A DNA stretch of 11,014 bases from an uncultured Caulobacteraceae bacterium (lineage in GTDB: Bacteria; Pseudomonadota; Alphaproteobacteria; Caulobacterales; Caulobacteraceae), in contig CAISGS010000240.1 of the NCBI GenBank assembly GCA_903884915.1, positions 1-11,014 on the forward strand. The letters are read 5' to 3'. Under the pieces are notes generated by a model. That model made no database searches. It saw only the letters and a program-made list of their open reading frames with translations, and had not been told where the DNA came from. Below are positions 1-6,853 of the stretch, in pieces. A program made the position numbers and the translations under genes. Each line of letters begins with the position of its first letter. The stretch's first letter is position 1.

Positions 1-411
1 GATATTGCCGCCGGGCTCTATGATGGGGCCAGCCTTGAGCAGCGCCGGGTGGACTGGACCGCGCCAGACCTTGAGGTCCTGCTCTGGCGCGGCGTCATTG
101 CGCGGCTGGTACGCGAGGGCGAGCATTTCATCGCCGAGATCGAAGGGCCTTTGGCGGCGCTGGACCGTGTGGTCGGTCGCACCTTTGGGCGGCTTTGCGA
201 CGCGGATCTGGGTGATAAGCGCTGCCGTGCCGTCGTGAGCCTCGGCCAAGATGGCGCAAGGCCGACCTGTGATAAGCGCTACAGCACCTGTCAGAGCCAG
301 TTTTCCAATGGCGGGAACTTCCAAGGGTTCCCCCATATTCCGGGCGATGATTTCCTGACCCTCTATCCGGGGGAGGGGGCGCGCCATGACGGCGGCTCTC
401 GGCGCGCTTGA
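1..411 (+). CDS. GTA baseplate hub protein, DUF2163/phage BR0599 family (orfg13-like), 5' truncated
   Basis: This is the C-terminal part (136 codons, frame 1 from base 1, stop TGA 409-411) of a protein resembling the DUF2163 / phage_BR0599 C-terminal family, the product of orfg13 in Rhodobacter-type gene transfer agents. Seen directly: the signature around SNGGNFQGFPHIPGDDF and four cysteines encoded at 196, 223, 268 and 289, in the pattern C-x8-C-x14-C-x6-C. From knowledge of the family, the hub of the GTA baseplate and the related lambda tail-tip protein carry an iron-sulfur cluster held by cysteines in this region, so these four are the likely ligands. The protein sits at the tail tip, between the distal tail protein and the giant tip protein. 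The next gene begins inside its last codons, so the two are probably translationally coupled. The true start lies outside the window. Confidence 0.9.
   Translation, partial: DIAAGLYDGASLEQRRVDWTAPDLEVLLWRGVIARLVREGEHFIAEIEGPLAALDRVVGRTFGRLCDADLGDKRCRAVVSLGQDGARPTCDKRYSTCQSQFSNGGNFQGFPHIPGDDFLTLYPGEGARHDGGSRRA
369..379 (+). promoter_or_regulatory. Strong Shine-Dalgarno tract before an out-of-frame ATG
   Basis: A purine run GGGGGAGGGGG lies 6 bases before ATG 386, with the best-matching GGAGG portion 8-10 bases away. It is inside the hub protein gene and is the strongest ribosome-binding site in this overlap. The ATG it serves is one base out of phase with the peptidase core, so either it reflects an ancestral or true start of the peptidase gene, or ribosomes loaded here reach TTG 408 some other way. 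The purine run is seen; its use is inferred. Confidence 0.4.
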
Positions 412-905
412 GCCCGGCCTTGAGACCCCCCTTGCGGCCCCCCTTGCGGCCCTTGCTGAGGGCCGAGATCGTGGCGGCGGCGCGGGGCTGGATCGGAACG
501 CCCTATCAGCATCAGGCCAGCCTAAAGGGGGCGGGCTGCGACTGTCTTGGCCTCGTGCGCGGGGTCTGGCGCGATCTCTATGGGTTTGAGCCCGAACCGT
601 CGCCGCCCTACCGCGCCGATTGGGCCGAGCTTGGTGATGACGAGCCTTTGCTGGCGGCCGCGCAGCGTCATTTCATTCGCGCTCCCGATCAAGCGGTTCT
701 CTTGCCCGGCGACCTTTTGCTGTTTCGGATGGCCCCAGAGGCGGTGACCAAACATTGCGCGCTGGTGTCTGAGGGCTCTGGTGGTGCGGACTATGGCCGG
801 ATCATCCACGCCTATTGGGGCCGCGCCGCTGTCGAAAGCTGGCTGGGGCCTTGGTGGCAAAGGCGGCTGGCAGCGCGTTTCTTCTTTCCCAATCTGAGGG
901 ACTGA
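408..905 (+). CDS. GTA tail-associated NlpC/P60 cell-wall peptidase (orfg14-like)
   Basis: The 165-aa product is an NlpC/P60 cysteine peptidase of the phage/GTA type, expected to open peptidoglycan under the tail tip during DNA delivery. The core reads IVAAARGWIGTPYQHQ, then GCDCLGLV with nucleophile Cys46. HCALV provides the likely catalytic His116, and RIIHAYWG provides His134 as the usual third polar residue. The chosen start is TTG 408, which overlaps the upstream stop as TTGA and suits termination-reinitiation coupling. The family normally starts only a few residues before the IVAAAR segment, so residues 1-18 (PPLR-type repeats) are unusual. TTG 453 would give a more typical length. ATG 386 has a much better Shine-Dalgarno but is in another reading frame (see findings). 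The function is firm; the exact start is not. Confidence 0.9.
   Translation: MSPALRPPLRPPLRPLLRAEIVAAARGWIGTPYQHQASLKGAGCDCLGLVRGVWRDLYGFEPEPSPPYRADWAELGDDEPLLAAAQRHFIRAPDQAVLLPGDLLLFRMAPEAVTKHCALVSEGSGGADYGRIIHAYWGRAAVESWLGPWWQRRLAARFFFPNLRD
426..456 (+). repeat. 12-bp in-frame tandem repeat (two perfect copies plus a partial third)
   Basis: CCCCCCTTGCGG occurs at 426-437 and again at 438-449, followed by a partial copy CCCTTGC at 450-456. In the peptidase frame it encodes PPLR-PPLR-PLLR, just before the conserved catalytic domain. The unit is a multiple of three, so copy-number change would keep the frame. The C6 tracts within it are places where single-base slippage would not. Confidence 0.85.
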
Positions 906-906
906 T

Positions 907-3900
907 ATGGCTCAACTTGTACTTACCACCCTCGGCACAGCGCTCGGCGGCCCCCTCGGCGGGGCGATTGGCTCGGCTATCGGGGCCTCCATCGACAATG
1001 CCGCCCTGCAAAGCCTCTCGCCCGCCCGTCAGGTCGGGCCGCGATTGTCCCAGGTGCGCCTGACCTCTGTGTCTGAGGGGGCACCGATTGCCGCCGTCTT
1101 TGGTCGGGCGCGGGTTTCGGGTCAGGTGATCTGGGCGGCGCAATTCAAAGAGACCCGCAAGACCAGCGGCGGCGGCAAGGGCAGCCCGCGCACCCAGTCC
1201 TATAGCTATAGCCTGTCCTTCGCGGTGGCCCTGTGCGAGGGGCCGATTGATGGCATGGGTCGGGTCTGGGCCGATGGGCAGCCGCTGGATCTGACCGGCG
1301 CGGTCATGCGGCTCTATCGCGGCGAGGCCGATCAGGCCCCCGATCCCTTGATTGAAGCGGTGGAGGGGCAGGCCCCCGCCTATCGCGGTCTGGCCTATGT
1401 GGTGTTCGAAGACCTGCCGTTGGCCGCCTATGGCAATCGCCCGCCGCAGCTCACCTTTGAGGTCATGCGCCGGGTCACGCCGAGCAATGGTCGGGCGTTG
1501 GAGGATAGGCTGCAAGGGGTCTGCATGATCCCGGGCGCAGGGGAGTTCGTCTATTCGACCGGCCCAGTCTTTCGCCGCCAAAGCCTGACCCGCACCGTTT
1601 CTGAGACCGTGAACAATAGCGATGGCCGTCCGGATTTTCTGGTGTCGCTGGACCATCTGCAGGCGCAACTGCCCAATGTTAAATCGGTCATGCTGGTGGT
1701 GTCTTGGTTCGGTACTGACCTGCGCTGCGGGTCCTGCCAAATCCTGCCGGGGGTCGAGCGCCGAGACCGGGTGACCGAGCCGGTGAGTTGGAGCGTGGCA
1801 GGTCAGGACCGGGCCTCTGCACATCTGATCTCGACCCATGACGGCGGCCCAGCCTATGGCGGCACGCCCAGCGATGTCTCGGTTCTAGAGGCCATCGCCG
1901 CCCTGAAAGATCGAGGCTACAAGGTCGGGCTCTATCCCTTCATCCTGATGGATGTCCCGGCCAATTGCGGCCTGCCTGATCCCTATGGCGCAGCGCAGCA
2001 GGGGGCCTATCCGTGGCGCGGGCGGATCACCTGTCATCCCGCACCCGGCCAAAGGGCTTCGGTCGATGGGACCTCGGCGGCGGCCTCTCAGGTTCAGAGC
2101 TTTTTTGGCTCGAGCGACGCGGACTGGGGTCTGCGCCACATGGTGCTGCACTATGCCAATCTGGTTCAAAAGGCGGGGGGCGTTGACACCTTCCTCATTG
2201 GCTCAGAGTTGCGCGGCGTGACCCAGGTGCGCGGTGCGGGCAGCACCTATCCTGCCGTCGAGGCCTTGCGCTCGCTGGCCCAAGAGGTTCGCACCATCGT
2301 CGGGGCGGGAACGGCCCTGTCCTATTCTGCCGACTGGACCGAATATTATGGCCATCAGCCGCAGGATGGATCAGGCGAGGCGCGGTTTCATCTCGACCCG
2401 CTTTGGGCTGACCCGGCCATCAGCTTTGTCGGTATCGACTGGTACGCGCCCATGGCCGATTGGCGTGATGGGGAGGAGCATCTCGACTATCTGGCAGGCT
2501 ATGGCGGACCGGCTGACCCAAGCTATCTGGCGGCCAACATGTTCGGCGGCGAGGGGGCGGACTGGTACTATGCCACTGACGCAGACCGCGTGGCTCAGAG
2601 GCGAAGGCCCATCACTGACGGGGCCTATGGCGAGCCTTGGATCTATGCCCCAAAGGCCGTGAAAAGTTGGTGGAGTAAGCCCCATTATGATCGCCCGCGA
2701 GGGGTCAGGTCGGCCAGCCCGACCGCATGGGTGCCGCAGTCCAAGCCGGTGCGGCTGATCGAGTTTGGCTGTCCCGCTGTCGATAAGGGGGCCAATAGTC
2801 CCAACCTCTTTGTCGATGCCAAGAGTGCCGAAAGCGCCCTGCCGCCCTTTTCCAATGGCGCGCGCGATGATCTGGGCCAAAGGCGGGCCATAGAGGCCGT
2901 GCTCAGCGCCTTTGCCGATCCGGTGAACAATCCCCAGTCGTCGGTCTATGGCGGGCCGATGGTGGCGGACGATAGTCTGCATGTCTGGTGCTGGGACGCG
3001 TGGCCCTATCCTGACTTTCCTGCGCGGGCCTCGCTTTGGGCCGATGCGGTCAACTGGGCGCGAGGGCACTGGCTGAATGGCCGCGCCGGGGCCATGACCT
3101 TGCCGGACCTCGCCATAGCCCTGACCGCACGCGGCGGCGTGGATGTGCGGATCGAAGGGGTGACGGGCCTGATCAGCGGCTATGTGGTCGAGCGCCCCAT
3201 GCGCCTTCGCGACGCGTTGGAGCCCCTGTCTGTGGCCTATGGGTTTGAGGGGGCCGAACGTCACGGTCAGGTGACCTTGATCGCCCGCGAGGGTCAACCC
3301 GTCAGCCGCCTGACCGCCTCTGATCTCGCCAGCGTCGAGGGGGCGATGGGGCGGGGTAAGATCACGCGCGATCTGGAGCCAGCGGTCGATCAGGTCCGCG
3401 CCCGCTTTATCGACGAACGGGCAGACTATCAGGTCGGGGCGGTGCTCTATCGGCGTGATCCCTCAAGCGGCACGGGCTCGAGCGATATGGACCTGCCGAT
3501 GGTGATTTCGGAGGCGGTAGCGCTCAAGACCGCGCGCCGCCTTCTGGCCAATCTCGAGGCCGACCGCGATCATCTGACGGTGCCGGTCGGGCCTCTGCTG
3601 GCTCTGAAGGCTGAACCGGGAGATGTGGTCGAGGTCGAGGGCTTTGAGGGTACGTGGCGCATCAGCCGGGTCAATGGCGACGACCAGCCCAGTCTTGCCC
3701 TTGTTCGAGTCGCGACGGTCGAGGATGATACGGTCCTTGACGACACGCCATGGCAGGTCTCTGCCCCGCTTCAGCGTACCGCCCCTCCGGTCTTTCACCT
3801 GCTCGACCTGCCGCCGCTCAACGGGCAGGAAGCAGACGCTCGCCCCATCGCCGCTGTGGCCGGAGAGCCTTGGCGCAGGATGGAGGTTTGGGCGGGCCCC

Positions 3901-4716
3901 AGCGCTCAGGCCCTGATCTCGCGGGGCATGATTGACCGTGCCGCAACCCTTGGTCAGACCCTCACGGCCCTGGCGCGTGGCCCCCTGCACCGGATCGATC
4001 GTGCCGCGCGCCTCTCGGTCCAGATCGAGGGTGAGGCCCTAGAGAGCCGAAGCCTGATCGAGGTCTTGGCCGGGGCCAACAGCTTGGCTGTGCAAAGTGC
4101 GAGTGGGGACTGGGAGATCGTGCAATTTCTCGATGCGACCTTGGTAGGGCCCTCTAACTATGTCCTATCAGGCCTCATGCGAGGGCAGGGGGGCAGCGAA
4201 GAGGCCATGGCCGATCTGACACCGGCTGGCGCGGCGGTGGTGGCCCTGTCATCGGACCTGCCGCGTGTGGGTCTGTCGCGGTCGGAGCGTGGCCTGCCGC
4301 TGGTTTGGCGCGCGGCCTTGGCTGGGGGGTCAGCGTCGGGTGAGGCCATGAGCGAGGCGGCCTTTACGTGGCAGGGCCTGGCCGAGCGTCCGTGGTCGCC
4401 CTGTCACCTTCGGATCACTCGTGCCCCCTCGGGCGCGGTGCAGGTCCGGTGGAAACGGCGCACACGAATCGGCGGGGATGATTGGGGATCGGCCGAGGTC
4501 CCCTTATCTGAGGCGCGAGAGGCCTATCGCGTGGAGGTGATCAAGAGGTCTGCGGTGCTGCGAGCCATCGAGGTCAATCAGACCGGGTGGCTCTATAGCG
4601 CGGCGGACCAGGCGGCGGATTTCACGGTCAATGAGCGGTCCCTGATCCAAATCCGTGTGTCTCAGGGCTCTGACAGCTATGGGTGGGGTGTTCCGACGCA
4701 GGCCAGTCTGTTGTAA
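907..4716 (+). CDS. GTA tail-tip 'megatron' protein with TIM-barrel-like domain (orfg15-like)
   Basis: This 1269-aa protein matches the orfg15 / host-specificity protein of Rhodobacter-type GTAs in size, order and motifs. Residues 1-35 are a hydrophobic glycine-zipper-like stretch (TALGGPLGGAIGSAIGAS). A conserved segment with DLRCGSC (Cys274, Cys277) precedes a GTA TIM-barrel-like domain at roughly 320-690, containing FLIGSELRGVT (Glu434) and VRLIEFGCP (Glu619). A phage tail 3-type domain follows from about 733, then C-terminal beta-rich domains. In the family it forms the baseplate tip, contacts the hub and helps penetrate the host envelope. ATG 907 has GAGGG at 896-900 and begins one base after the peptidase stop, so the two are co-translated. 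No frameshift or internal stop was seen. Family assignment is firm; any sugar-cleaving activity is inference. Confidence 0.95.
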   Translation: MAQLVLTTLGTALGGPLGGAIGSAIGASIDNAALQSLSPARQVGPRLSQVRLTSVSEGAPIAAVFGRARVSGQVIWAAQFKETRKTSGGGKGSPRTQSYSYSLSFAVALCEGPIDGMGRVWADGQPLDLTGAVMRLYRGEADQAPDPLIEAVEGQAPAYRGLAYVVFEDLPLAAYGNRPPQLTFEVMRRVTPSNGRALEDRLQGVCMIPGAGEFVYSTGPVFRRQSLTRTVSETVNNSDGRPDFLVSLDHLQAQLPNVKSVMLVVSWFGTDLRCGSCQILPGVERRDRVTEPVSWSVAGQDRASAHLISTHDGGPAYGGTPSDVSVLEAIAALKDRGYKVGLYPFILMDVPANCGLPDPYGAAQQGAYPWRGRITCHPAPGQRASVDGTSAAASQVQSFFGSSDADWGLRHMVLHYANLVQKAGGVDTFLIGSELRGVTQVRGAGSTYPAVEALRSLAQEVRTIVGAGTALSYSADWTEYYGHQPQDGSGEARFHLDPLWADPAISFVGIDWYAPMADWRDGEEHLDYLAGYGGPADPSYLAANMFGGEGADWYYATDADRVAQRRRPITDGAYGEPWIYAPKAVKSWWSKPHYDRPRGVRSASPTAWVPQSKPVRLIEFGCPAVDKGANSPNLFVDAKSAESALPPFSNGARDDLGQRRAIEAVLSAFADPVNNPQSSVYGGPMVADDSLHVWCWDAWPYPDFPARASLWADAVNWARGHWLNGRAGAMTLPDLAIALTARGGVDVRIEGVTGLISGYVVERPMRLRDALEPLSVAYGFEGAERHGQVTLIAREGQPVSRLTASDLASVEGAMGRGKITRDLEPAVDQVRARFIDERADYQVGAVLYRRDPSSGTGSSDMDLPMVISEAVALKTARRLLANLEADRDHLTVPVGPLLALKAEPGDVVEVEGFEGTWRISRVNGDDQPSLALVRVATVEDDTVLDDTPWQVSAPLQRTAPPVFHLLDLPPLNGQEADARPIAAVAGEPWRRMEVWAGPSAQALISRGMIDRAATLGQTLTALARGPLHRIDRAARLSVQIEGEALESRSLIEVLAGANSLAVQSASGDWEIVQFLDATLVGPSNYVLSGLMRGQGGSEEAMADLTPAGAAVVALSSDLPRVGLSRSERGLPLVWRAALAGGSASGEAMSEAAFTWQGLAERPWSPCHLRITRAPSGAVQVRWKRRTRIGGDDWGSAEVPLSEAREAYRVEVIKRSAVLRAIEVNQTGWLYSAADQAADFTVNERSLIQIRVSQGSDSYGWGVPTQASLL

Positions 4717-4732
4717 ATTTATCACTAATGAC

Positions 4733-4759
4733 TTGCGCATGGCGGGGAATGGCTTAACT
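4733..4759 (+). promoter_or_regulatory. Candidate sigma-70-type promoter for the J-domain gene
   Basis: TTGCGC (4733-4738) and GCTTAACT (4752-4759) are separated by 13 bases. This resembles the Caulobacter-type housekeeping promoter, in which a TTGACG-like -35 is 10-14 bases from a GCTANAWC-like -10. Both elements have mismatches. The position, after the last GTA gene and about 35 bases before the J-domain start, fits separate transcription of the downstream gene. Confidence 0.3.
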
Positions 4760-4794
4760 GAAGCGAGCAGTTTTGTTGAATCGAGGCCTTTCCC

Positions 4795-5730
4795 TTGGCG
4801 CAGGATCCCTATCTGGAACTTGGTGTGTCGCGCTCAGCCACGACGAGCGAGATCAGGCGTGCCTTTCACAAGCTCGCCAAACAACATCACCCTGACCAAA
4901 ATCCCGGCAATAAGGCCTCCGAAGAGCGCTTCAAGCGTGTCTCCGCGGCCTTTGACATCATTGGCGACGAGGCCAAGCGCAAGAAGTTTGATGCCGGTCA
5001 GATCGATGCCGATGGTCGCGAATCGATGCGCGGCTATGGCGGCGGGGCTGGACCGGGCGGGCGAGGCCAAGCGGGCGGCGGCTTTGGTGGGGCTCAGTTT
5101 GACGGTGTCGATCTCAACGACATCTTTGGCGACATGTTTGGATCGCGCGGTGGCCGCGGCGGTAACGGCGGCGGCGGTTTTGGCAATGGTGGACCCTTTG
5201 CTGCCAAGGGCGCGGATGTGCGCGCCAAGCTCGATATCGATCTGGAAGATGCCATTTTTGGCGGCAAGAAGCGCATTGCCTTTGGTGATGGCAAGACCAT
5301 CGTCGCCTCCATCCCGGTAGGGGCTGTAGACGGCCAGACCATCCGCTTGCGCGGCCAAGGGTCCGCCGGTCGCGGGGGTCCGGGCGATGCCCTGATCGAG
5401 CTGACCATCCGGCCCCATCCCCTCTTTCGCCGCGAGGGCGAGGGTCTGGTCATGGATCTGCCGGTCAGTGTTCCAGATGCGGTTCTGGGTGCCAAGGTTC
5501 AGGCCCAGACGCCTGATGGTCCGGTGACCCTGACTGTGCCGCGCGGTGCCAATTCCGGGGCCTTGCTGCGGCTCAAGGGCCGAGGCCTGTCTGACGTCCG
5601 GGGCAATCGCGGCGACCTGCTGGCCAAGCTGGTGGTGACCTTGCCTGAAAAGCCTGATGCCGAGCTGGAACGGTTTGCTGAGGCTTGGCGCAAGGATCGG
5701 CCCTATCAGCCTGCCAAACGTCGTAGCTAG
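4795..5730 (+). CDS. DnaJ-class co-chaperone, type II (CbpA-like), with C-terminal substrate-binding domains
   Basis: The 311-aa product is a J-domain protein expected to stimulate a cytosolic DnaK/Hsp70 ATPase and deliver client proteins. Residues 1-65 form the J-domain with the essential HPD triad at 32-34 (HHPDQNPG). Residues about 79-135 are a glycine-rich linker containing DIFGDMFG. From about 138 on are the two DnaJ C-terminal beta domains (ADVRAKLDIDLEDAIFGGKK, IRLRGQGSAGRGG, LRLKGRGL). No CXXCXGXG repeats are present, so the zinc-finger domain of true DnaJ is absent and this is a second J-protein rather than dnaJ itself. The start is TTG 4795, supported by GAGG at 4783-4786 and by the J-domain beginning at once (AQDPYLELGV). 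It follows the GTA genes after a 78-bp gap and is probably not part of them. Confidence 0.93.
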   Translation: MAQDPYLELGVSRSATTSEIRRAFHKLAKQHHPDQNPGNKASEERFKRVSAAFDIIGDEAKRKKFDAGQIDADGRESMRGYGGGAGPGGRGQAGGGFGGAQFDGVDLNDIFGDMFGSRGGRGGNGGGGFGNGGPFAAKGADVRAKLDIDLEDAIFGGKKRIAFGDGKTIVASIPVGAVDGQTIRLRGQGSAGRGGPGDALIELTIRPHPLFRREGEGLVMDLPVSVPDAVLGAKVQAQTPDGPVTLTVPRGANSGALLRLKGRGLSDVRGNRGDLLAKLVVTLPEKPDAELERFAEAWRKDRPYQPAKRRS

Positions 5731-5742
5731 GCAGTGCAGTCC

Positions 5743-5759
5743 ATTCAGGTCCTATTCAG
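5743..5759 (+). promoter_or_regulatory. Direct-repeat operator ATTCAG-N5-ATTCAG upstream of the PepSY-regulator-kinase operon
   Basis: Two identical hexamers, ATTCAG at 5743-5748 and 5754-5759, are separated by 5 bases, giving an exact 11-bp (one helical turn) period. OmpR/PhoB-family regulators commonly bind such tandem half-sites as a dimer. The site is 24 bases before the start of the operon that encodes an OmpR-family regulator, so autoregulation is the likely function. The repeat is seen; the binding protein is inferred. Confidence 0.6.
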
Positions 5760-5770
5760 CCATTGGGGCC

Positions 5771-5776
5771 TAGGAT
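5771..5776 (+). promoter_or_regulatory. Candidate -10 element (TAGGAT) of the PepSY operon
   Basis: TAGGAT matches TATAAT at four of six positions and lies 11 bases after the second ATTCAG half-site. That arrangement has the activator covering the -35 region. Transcription would start at about 5783-5784, at or next to the ATG, giving a leaderless message. The same bases contain AGGA (5772-5775), 8 bases before the ATG, which could instead be the ribosome-binding site of a longer transcript. Confidence 0.3.
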
Positions 5777-5783
5777 CGCTTTC

Positions 5784-6173
5784 ATGAACCGGATGTCATC
5801 ACCACTGTTGGTCCTTTTCGCGGTCGCCGCCGTCATAGCGGTGCCGGGCGTAGCCTTGGCCCGTCCGCATGGACTGGCCGATGCGGCGATCGGGGTCATG
5901 ATGGCGGCGGCCGGTCCAGACTCGCTGGGCGCGGGTTGGCGTCAACAGCAGGGTGAGGCGCGTGAGGCGGTTCAGTCTGGCCGCGCTATTCCCCTTGGCC
6001 GCGTCATGGAACAGATTCGCCGCCGCACGCCGGGCCGCCCCCTCGATGCCGGGATGGAGCAATCGGGCAGCCGCCCTGTCTATCGCGTGCGCTGGGCGGC
6101 GGAGGACGGCCGTCGGATTGACTATATTGTCGATGCAGAAACCGGCGCCATCCTTCGGGCTGATGGAGAATAG
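5784..6173 (+). CDS. Secreted PepSY-domain protein
   Basis: This is a 129-aa protein with an N-terminal signal peptide (hydrophobic residues 8-24, likely cleavage after ALA at residue 26) and one PepSY domain at about 66-127. The domain shows the typical ending: YRVRWAAEDGRRIDYIVDAE followed by TGAIL. It should be periplasmic. PepSY domains are known as inhibitory or modulating modules, and small PepSY genes often precede OmpR-family two-component pairs in Alphaproteobacteria. It is followed after 3 bases by the regulator gene, so it probably tunes the kinase encoded two genes on, much like the small periplasmic FeuN acts on FeuQ; that role is inference. ATG 5784 is chosen because AGGA at 5772-5775 is well placed. 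TTG 5763 would add seven residues before the signal peptide. Confidence 0.85.
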   Translation: MNRMSSPLLVLFAVAAVIAVPGVALARPHGLADAAIGVMMAAAGPDSLGAGWRQQQGEAREAVQSGRAIPLGRVMEQIRRRTPGRPLDAGMEQSGSRPVYRVRWAAEDGRRIDYIVDAETGAILRADGE

Positions 6174-6176
6174 ACC

Positions 6177-6848
6177 ATGCGGATCCTGCTCGCCGAAGAT
6201 GACAAGGACCTGTCGCGTCAGCTGAAACTGGCCCTCGCCGATGCGGGCTATGTGGTCGACCACGCCCCGGACGGGGAAGAGGCCCATTATTTGGGGGCCA
6301 ATGAGCCCTATGATGCGGTGATCCTCGATCTGGGCCTGCCCAAGATCGATGGAGTGTCGGTGCTGGAGCACTGGCGCCACGAGGGCATGGCCGTGCCGGT
6401 CCTGATTCTCACCGCGCGCAGTGCTTGGAGCGAAAAGGTGGCGGGGTTTGACGCGGGTGCCGATGACTATCTGACCAAGCCCTTCCACACCGAAGAACTG
6501 TTGGCGCGGTTGCGGGCCTTGCTGCGACGCACGGCGGGGCATGCCACGGCCACACTCCAAAGCGGAGCCCTGAGGCTCGATCCAAGGGCGGCGCGGGCGT
6601 CGGTGGATGGAGAGCCCCTGCGCCTGACCTCGCTAGAATATAGACTGCTGCACTATGTCCTGATGCATCAGGCCCGGGTGATTAGCCGCACCGAACTGGT
6701 CGAGCATCTCTATGATCAGGATTTTGATCGGGACTCCAACACGATCGAGGTCTTTATCGGTCGCCTGCGCAAGAAGATCGGCCCTGATCGGATCGAGACG
6801 GTCCGGGGGCTGGGCTATCGCATTGTTCCCCTCGCCGGTGAGGCCTAG
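6177..6848 (+). CDS. OmpR/PhoB-family response regulator (PhoP/FeuP-like)
   Basis: The 223-aa protein has an N-terminal receiver domain (about 1-115) with the acidic pair Asp8/Asp9, phospho-acceptor Asp51 (ILDLGLPKIDG), Thr79 (LILTAR) and Lys101 (LTKPF). A winged-helix DNA-binding domain follows at about 125-221 (LTSLEYRLLHYVL, DSNTIEVFIGRLRKKIG, VRGLGYRI). All residues needed for phosphorylation are present. ATG 6177 has GGAGA at 6165-6169, at the end of the PepSY gene. The kinase gene follows after 5 bases. The closest named relatives by motif are PhoP/FeuP-type regulators; the target genes cannot be read from the window except for the likely ATTCAG operator in front of its own operon. Confidence 0.96.
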   Translation: MRILLAEDDKDLSRQLKLALADAGYVVDHAPDGEEAHYLGANEPYDAVILDLGLPKIDGVSVLEHWRHEGMAVPVLILTARSAWSEKVAGFDAGADDYLTKPFHTEELLARLRALLRRTAGHATATLQSGALRLDPRAARASVDGEPLRLTSLEYRLLHYVLMHQARVISRTELVEHLYDQDFDRDSNTIEVFIGRLRKKIGPDRIETVRGLGYRIVPLAGEA

Positions 6849-6853
6849 AGCCT

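Noticed and set aside
386..589. 67-codon open frame beginning at ATG 386 as a separate gene
   Set aside because: The Shine-Dalgarno is good, but the product is low-complexity after the first residues and overlaps the conserved peptidase core in another frame. It is treated as a start-site puzzle for the peptidase rather than a gene.
802..1839. 345-codon open frame on the minus strand
   Set aside because: It lies wholly opposite the end of the peptidase gene and the start of the conserved orfg15-like gene. Its composition (many Arg, His, Gly, Pro) is that of an antisense shadow in GC-rich DNA, and no family motif is visible.
2371..3297. 308-codon open frame on the minus strand
   Set aside because: It is opposite the TIM-barrel region of the orfg15-like gene and has the same antisense-type composition with no motif.
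1..4716. Ordinary prophage rather than a gene transfer agent
   Set aside because: The gene order (DUF2163 hub, NlpC/P60 peptidase, 1269-aa TIM-barrel tip) is that of the Rhodobacter-type GTA, and host genes follow directly with no lysis, integrase or attachment features. The rest of the cluster lies outside the window, so this rests on three genes.
4655..5320. 221-codon open frame on the plus strand across the orfg15/J-domain junction
   Set aside because: It overlaps the end of the tail-tip gene and the J-domain in another frame; the Ser/Arg/Ala-rich product has no motif, while the J-domain frame is unmistakable.
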